DNA from: an uncultured Collinsella sp.
GTDB taxonomy: Bacteria > Actinomycetota > Coriobacteriia > Coriobacteriales > Coriobacteriaceae
Reading direction: 5' to 3'
Assembly (NCBI GenBank): GCA_902495265.1
Contig: CABUWR010000041.1
Span: 1-8,765 of the forward strand
Length of the DNA: 8,765 nt
The number at the start of each line of letters is the position of its first letter. Positions within the stretch are counted from its first letter, which is position 1. The position numbers and the translations under genes are program-made. This document shows positions 7,026 to 8,765 of this stretch, piece after piece. Below the pieces are notes generated by a model. The model was not told where the DNA came from and ran no database searches. It was given only the letters and a program-made list of their open reading frames with translations.

Positions 7026-7086
7026 ACCAAATTTGCATCAGCCCTCAGAACATGTTTGAGAACTGTGCCTGAAGTACGTATTTGCA

Positions 7087-7211
7087 GGCCCCGTATCGGT
7101 GTTGCCTCCCGGCGCATTCCGCAGGGGGAGCGATATTTCGCAGCACGAAGTGCGTAGCAAAATATCGCTCATGCCCGAGGACGCGCCGGGAGGCAACACC
7201 GATACGGGGCC
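7087..7211. repeat. Giant quasi-palindrome 2 (29-bp perfect outer arms)
   Basis: Arms 7087-7115 and 7183-7211 are perfect reverse complements over 29 bp. A mostly unpaired interior loop of 12 bases on each side follows, then a perfect 11-bp inner stem (7128-7138 with 7160-7170) and an apical GCAC-GAA-GTGC hairpin (7143-7153). Outer and inner stems share the same centre at 7149. The arm sequence is unrelated to that of the element at 6774-6905, yet the layout and the outer arm length are the same. No open reading frame of note lies inside. Its function is unknown. Confidence 0.9.
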
Positions 7212-7268
7212 GGACATATAGATCTACCTGCGCATTTACAAATTCGTAAACTTTTTTCTAAAAAGTGC

Positions 7269-7298
7269 TTGCACAGTTCTCGAATCATAGGTTATTAT
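7269..7298 (+). promoter_or_regulatory. Promoter of tRNA-Leu
   Basis: The -35 box TTGCAC (7269-7274) and -10 box TATTAT (7293-7298, five of six matches) are separated by 18 bases. The AT-rich stretch at 7235-7264 directly upstream, including TTTTTT and AAAAA tracts, resembles an UP element, as expected for a strongly expressed tRNA gene. Transcription would start at about 7305, leaving a roughly 50-base 5' leader to be removed by RNase P. Confidence 0.7.
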
Positions 7299-7355
7299 CT
7301 TCCTCGTTGAACGCGCGGGTCCAACAAAACGAACTGCGAATCAACAACATAGCAT

Positions 7356-7445
7356 GTCGGAGTGGCGGAATTGGCAGACGCGCTAGCTTGAGGTGCTAGT
7401 GACCGCTTTTTGGTCATGCGGGTTCAAGTCCCGCCTCCGACACCA
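7356..7445 (+). tRNA. tRNA-Leu (anticodon GAG)
   Basis: This is a 90-base class II tRNA. The acceptor stem is GTCGGAG (7356-7362) with CTCCGAC (7435-7441), discriminator A, and an encoded CCA at 7443-7445. The anticodon stem CTAGC/GCTAG (7383-7387, 7395-7399) presents the loop TTGAGGT with anticodon GAG at 7390-7392, reading CUC and CUU leucine codons. The long variable arm TGACC/GGTCA (7400-7404, 7412-7416) with loop GCTTTTT is diagnostic of leucine, serine or bacterial tyrosine tRNAs. The T-arm is GCGGG, TTCAAGT, CCCGC (7418-7434). All arms pair fully, so it should be functional. Confidence 0.97.
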
Positions 7446-7456
7446 TCGCATTTGAG

Positions 7457-7478
7457 AAGCCTCTTCGGAGGCTTTTTT
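7457..7478 (+). terminator. Intrinsic terminator after tRNA-Leu
   Basis: AAGCCTC (7457-7463) pairs with GAGGCTT (7468-7474) around a stable C-UUCG-G tetraloop and runs into six Ts (7473-7478). It starts 11 bases after the tRNA and ends 26 bases before the next gene. Confidence 0.93.
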
Positions 7479-7504
7479 GTTACCGATAGACGGTGAGGTC
7501 CACG

Positions 7505-8765
7505 ATGGAAACGCTTGAGCGCAACGAGTGGGCAGACGTTGCCCAACTGGTCGAGATCACGAGCGATGCTGTCATCATCTGTGAGCTCGACGGAACCATT
7601 CTGCATGTGAATAATCGTTTGCTCGACCTGATGTGCGAGGAACGCGCTGACGTCATCAGCGGTGATGTCAAAGACGTTCTGTACTCGTCTGCCTTTGAGC
7701 GCGCGACCGAACATCGCCTGCCGTTTGAGACCGATGGCTCCGAGAGCGAGCTGATGCTCAAGCTGAGCGACGGGTCTTTTATTCCCGTCTTGGTTCGCGC
7801 GGGTTCCGTTACGCCTCCGCGTATCTTTGGACGTCGTGCACCGCGTGTCCTGGTGGCGCTTCACAGCATCGAAGAGCAGTATTCCCACGATCGTCAGCTC
7901 AAACGTGCGCTATCGGAGCTTAGGGTGGCGAATAAACGCCTTTCGGGTACCCTTTCAGTCATTATGAGTACCGTGGGCTCCGATGAGCTCCCCAGCTTGC
8001 TCGATACCGTTTTGAATCAGCTCGTTGGAACGCTCGATGCCTCCGGTGCGGCTATCTATTTTTCCGAGAGCGGCGGCTTTAAGCTCCGCGGTGTTTCTAA
8101 GGAGCTTGAGGACAGCTATCTGCCCGAGTTTATGCCGTACGGCGCGGGCATTCCGACCTACGTACTTCGCGAGTCGCGTGCCTGTCGCCTGTCGATCCAG
8201 CAGGACCTTGAGGGCGACCGGGTTGCTTCGGGTATGTTCATGGATTTGGACAATCGTTCCAAGCACTTGCTGCGCGTGCAGGATATGCCCCCGTATCGCA
8301 GCGAGATCTGTCTTCCTGTGTTTTACGGCACGCAGGTCCTTGGCGTGTTGGAAGTTGGCTGGAAACGCTCCCAGGCGCCACTTGCCTATGACGTGAACGT
8401 GCTCGAGGTCATCTGCGATTACCTGTCTATTCAGCTGGTCGGCATGGCGTCGAGCTTACGTTCGCGCCGCACGGCGGAGCTCGGCCGCTCGCTCAATTTG
8501 CTGCGCGACGAACTGTTTACCTATCTCGATGATCCCGTTGCCGCCTCGCGAGCGGTGTCGACGGAAATCTGCACGGTGCTCAATTGTCATTTCTGCCCCG
8601 TGGAGTATGATGCGGGCCTCGAAACCTATGTCATCGATTTTGAGGGCGGCAGTCGTGTGCCGTTGCCGGGCGATCCGGAGTCGCTCTTCTTTTCCACCAC
8701 CGCACCAGCTGCGCGTTTGGGGGTCGCTTCCGATGGTTTTGAGCCGTCGGTGCTGGGCGGTGCGA
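7505..8765 (+). CDS. PAS-GAF sensor protein (3' end beyond the window)
   Basis: 420 codons are visible with no stop, so the C-terminal part is missing. Residues about 12-120 form a PAS-like domain (EITSDAVIICELDGTILHVN is the typical opening). A charged helical linker follows (about 124-150, probable coiled coil), then a GAF domain at about 156-315, ending with SEICLPVFYGTQVLGVLEVG, a typical GAF core strand pair. After another helix (about 315-340) a second GAF-like segment seems to begin (DPVAASRAVSTEICTVLNCH), containing a C-x2-C pair at 361 and 364. There is no transmembrane segment or signal peptide, so it is a cytoplasmic sensor. Such an array usually feeds a histidine kinase, PP2C-type phosphatase or cyclic-di-GMP domain; the output domain is not visible, and the ligand is unknown. 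The ATG is supported by GAGG at 7495-7498, six bases upstream. Confidence 0.8.
   Translation, partial: METLERNEWADVAQLVEITSDAVIICELDGTILHVNNRLLDLMCEERADVISGDVKDVLYSSAFERATEHRLPFETDGSESELMLKLSDGSFIPVLVRAGSVTPPRIFGRRAPRVLVALHSIEEQYSHDRQLKRALSELRVANKRLSGTLSVIMSTVGSDELPSLLDTVLNQLVGTLDASGAAIYFSESGGFKLRGVSKELEDSYLPEFMPYGAGIPTYVLRESRACRLSIQQDLEGDRVASGMFMDLDNRSKHLLRVQDMPPYRSEICLPVFYGTQVLGVLEVGWKRSQAPLAYDVNVLEVICDYLSIQLVGMASSLRSRRTAELGRSLNLLRDELFTYLDDPVAASRAVSTEICTVLNCHFCPVEYDAGLETYVIDFEGGSRVPLPGDPESLFFSTTAPAARLGVASDGFEPSVLGGA

Larger units (their letters stand above)
6760..7268. other. Gene-free region packed with inverted repeats
   Basis: Between oppF and the tRNA-Leu promoter no convincing coding frame is seen on either strand. 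Instead there are two giant quasi-palindromes, three short hairpins, and repeated short modules: GCAGGGGGAG at 6918-6927 and 7121-7130, TCGCTCA at 6941-6947 and 7165-7171, and ACTTAGTTT at 6787-6795 and 6947-6955. From 7212 onwards the DNA becomes AT-rich towards the tRNA promoter. Confidence 0.75.

Noticed and set aside
7087..7211. CRISPR array or integron attC site
   Set aside because: There are no regularly spaced direct repeats. The palindromes have neither the GTTRRRY/RYYYAAC boxes of attC sites nor an integrase gene nearby.
7356..7445. tRNA-Leu as an attachment site for an integrated element
   Set aside because: No integrase gene and no direct repeat of the tRNA 3' end were seen within the window.
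7424..7888. 154-codon minus-strand frame overlapping tRNA-Leu and the sensor
   Set aside because: It runs antisense through a tRNA and a PAS domain coding region, with no domain of its own.

Overview
The window looks like chromosomal DNA of a moderately GC-rich Gram-positive gut bacterium, most plausibly a Coriobacteriia actinobacterium of the Collinsella type. This placement is an inference from codon style, the gpmI-secG adjacency, the twin-arginine lipoprotein signal on the binding protein and the PAS-GAF sensor; no phylogenetic marker was tested. All supported genes lie on the + strand.

Layout. Bases 3-104 are the 3' end of a phosphoglycerate mutase gene (gpmI), closed by a strong intrinsic terminator. 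A short secG gene follows (269-523), with its own terminator. A leader of about 290 bases precedes a complete five-gene oligopeptide/dipeptide ABC importer operon (817-6759): Tat-type lipoprotein binding protein (oppA), two permeases (oppB, oppC) and two ATPases (oppD, oppF). A hairpin sits between oppA and oppB. The last four genes are tightly packed, and oppD and oppF overlap by one base.

From 6760 to 7355 there is no gene but an unusual concentration of inverted repeats. Two giant quasi-palindromes (6774-6905 and 7087-7211) each have a perfect 29-bp outer stem, an interior loop, and an inner stem sharing essentially the same centre, yet their arm sequences are unrelated. Between them lie three smaller hairpins, one of which shares short sequence modules with the second giant element. 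This is the least explained part of the window.

A consensus-like promoter then drives a class II tRNA-Leu(GAG) gene (7356-7445) with its own UUCG-loop terminator. Only 26 bases after that terminator starts a PAS-GAF multidomain sensor gene, cut by the window edge at 8765 with its output domain missing.

How the genes work together: OppA, anchored outside the membrane, hands peptides to the OppB/OppC channel, powered by the OppD/OppF ATPase pair. SecG belongs to the SecYEG translocon. The sensor and tRNA are separate units with no visible functional tie to the importer.
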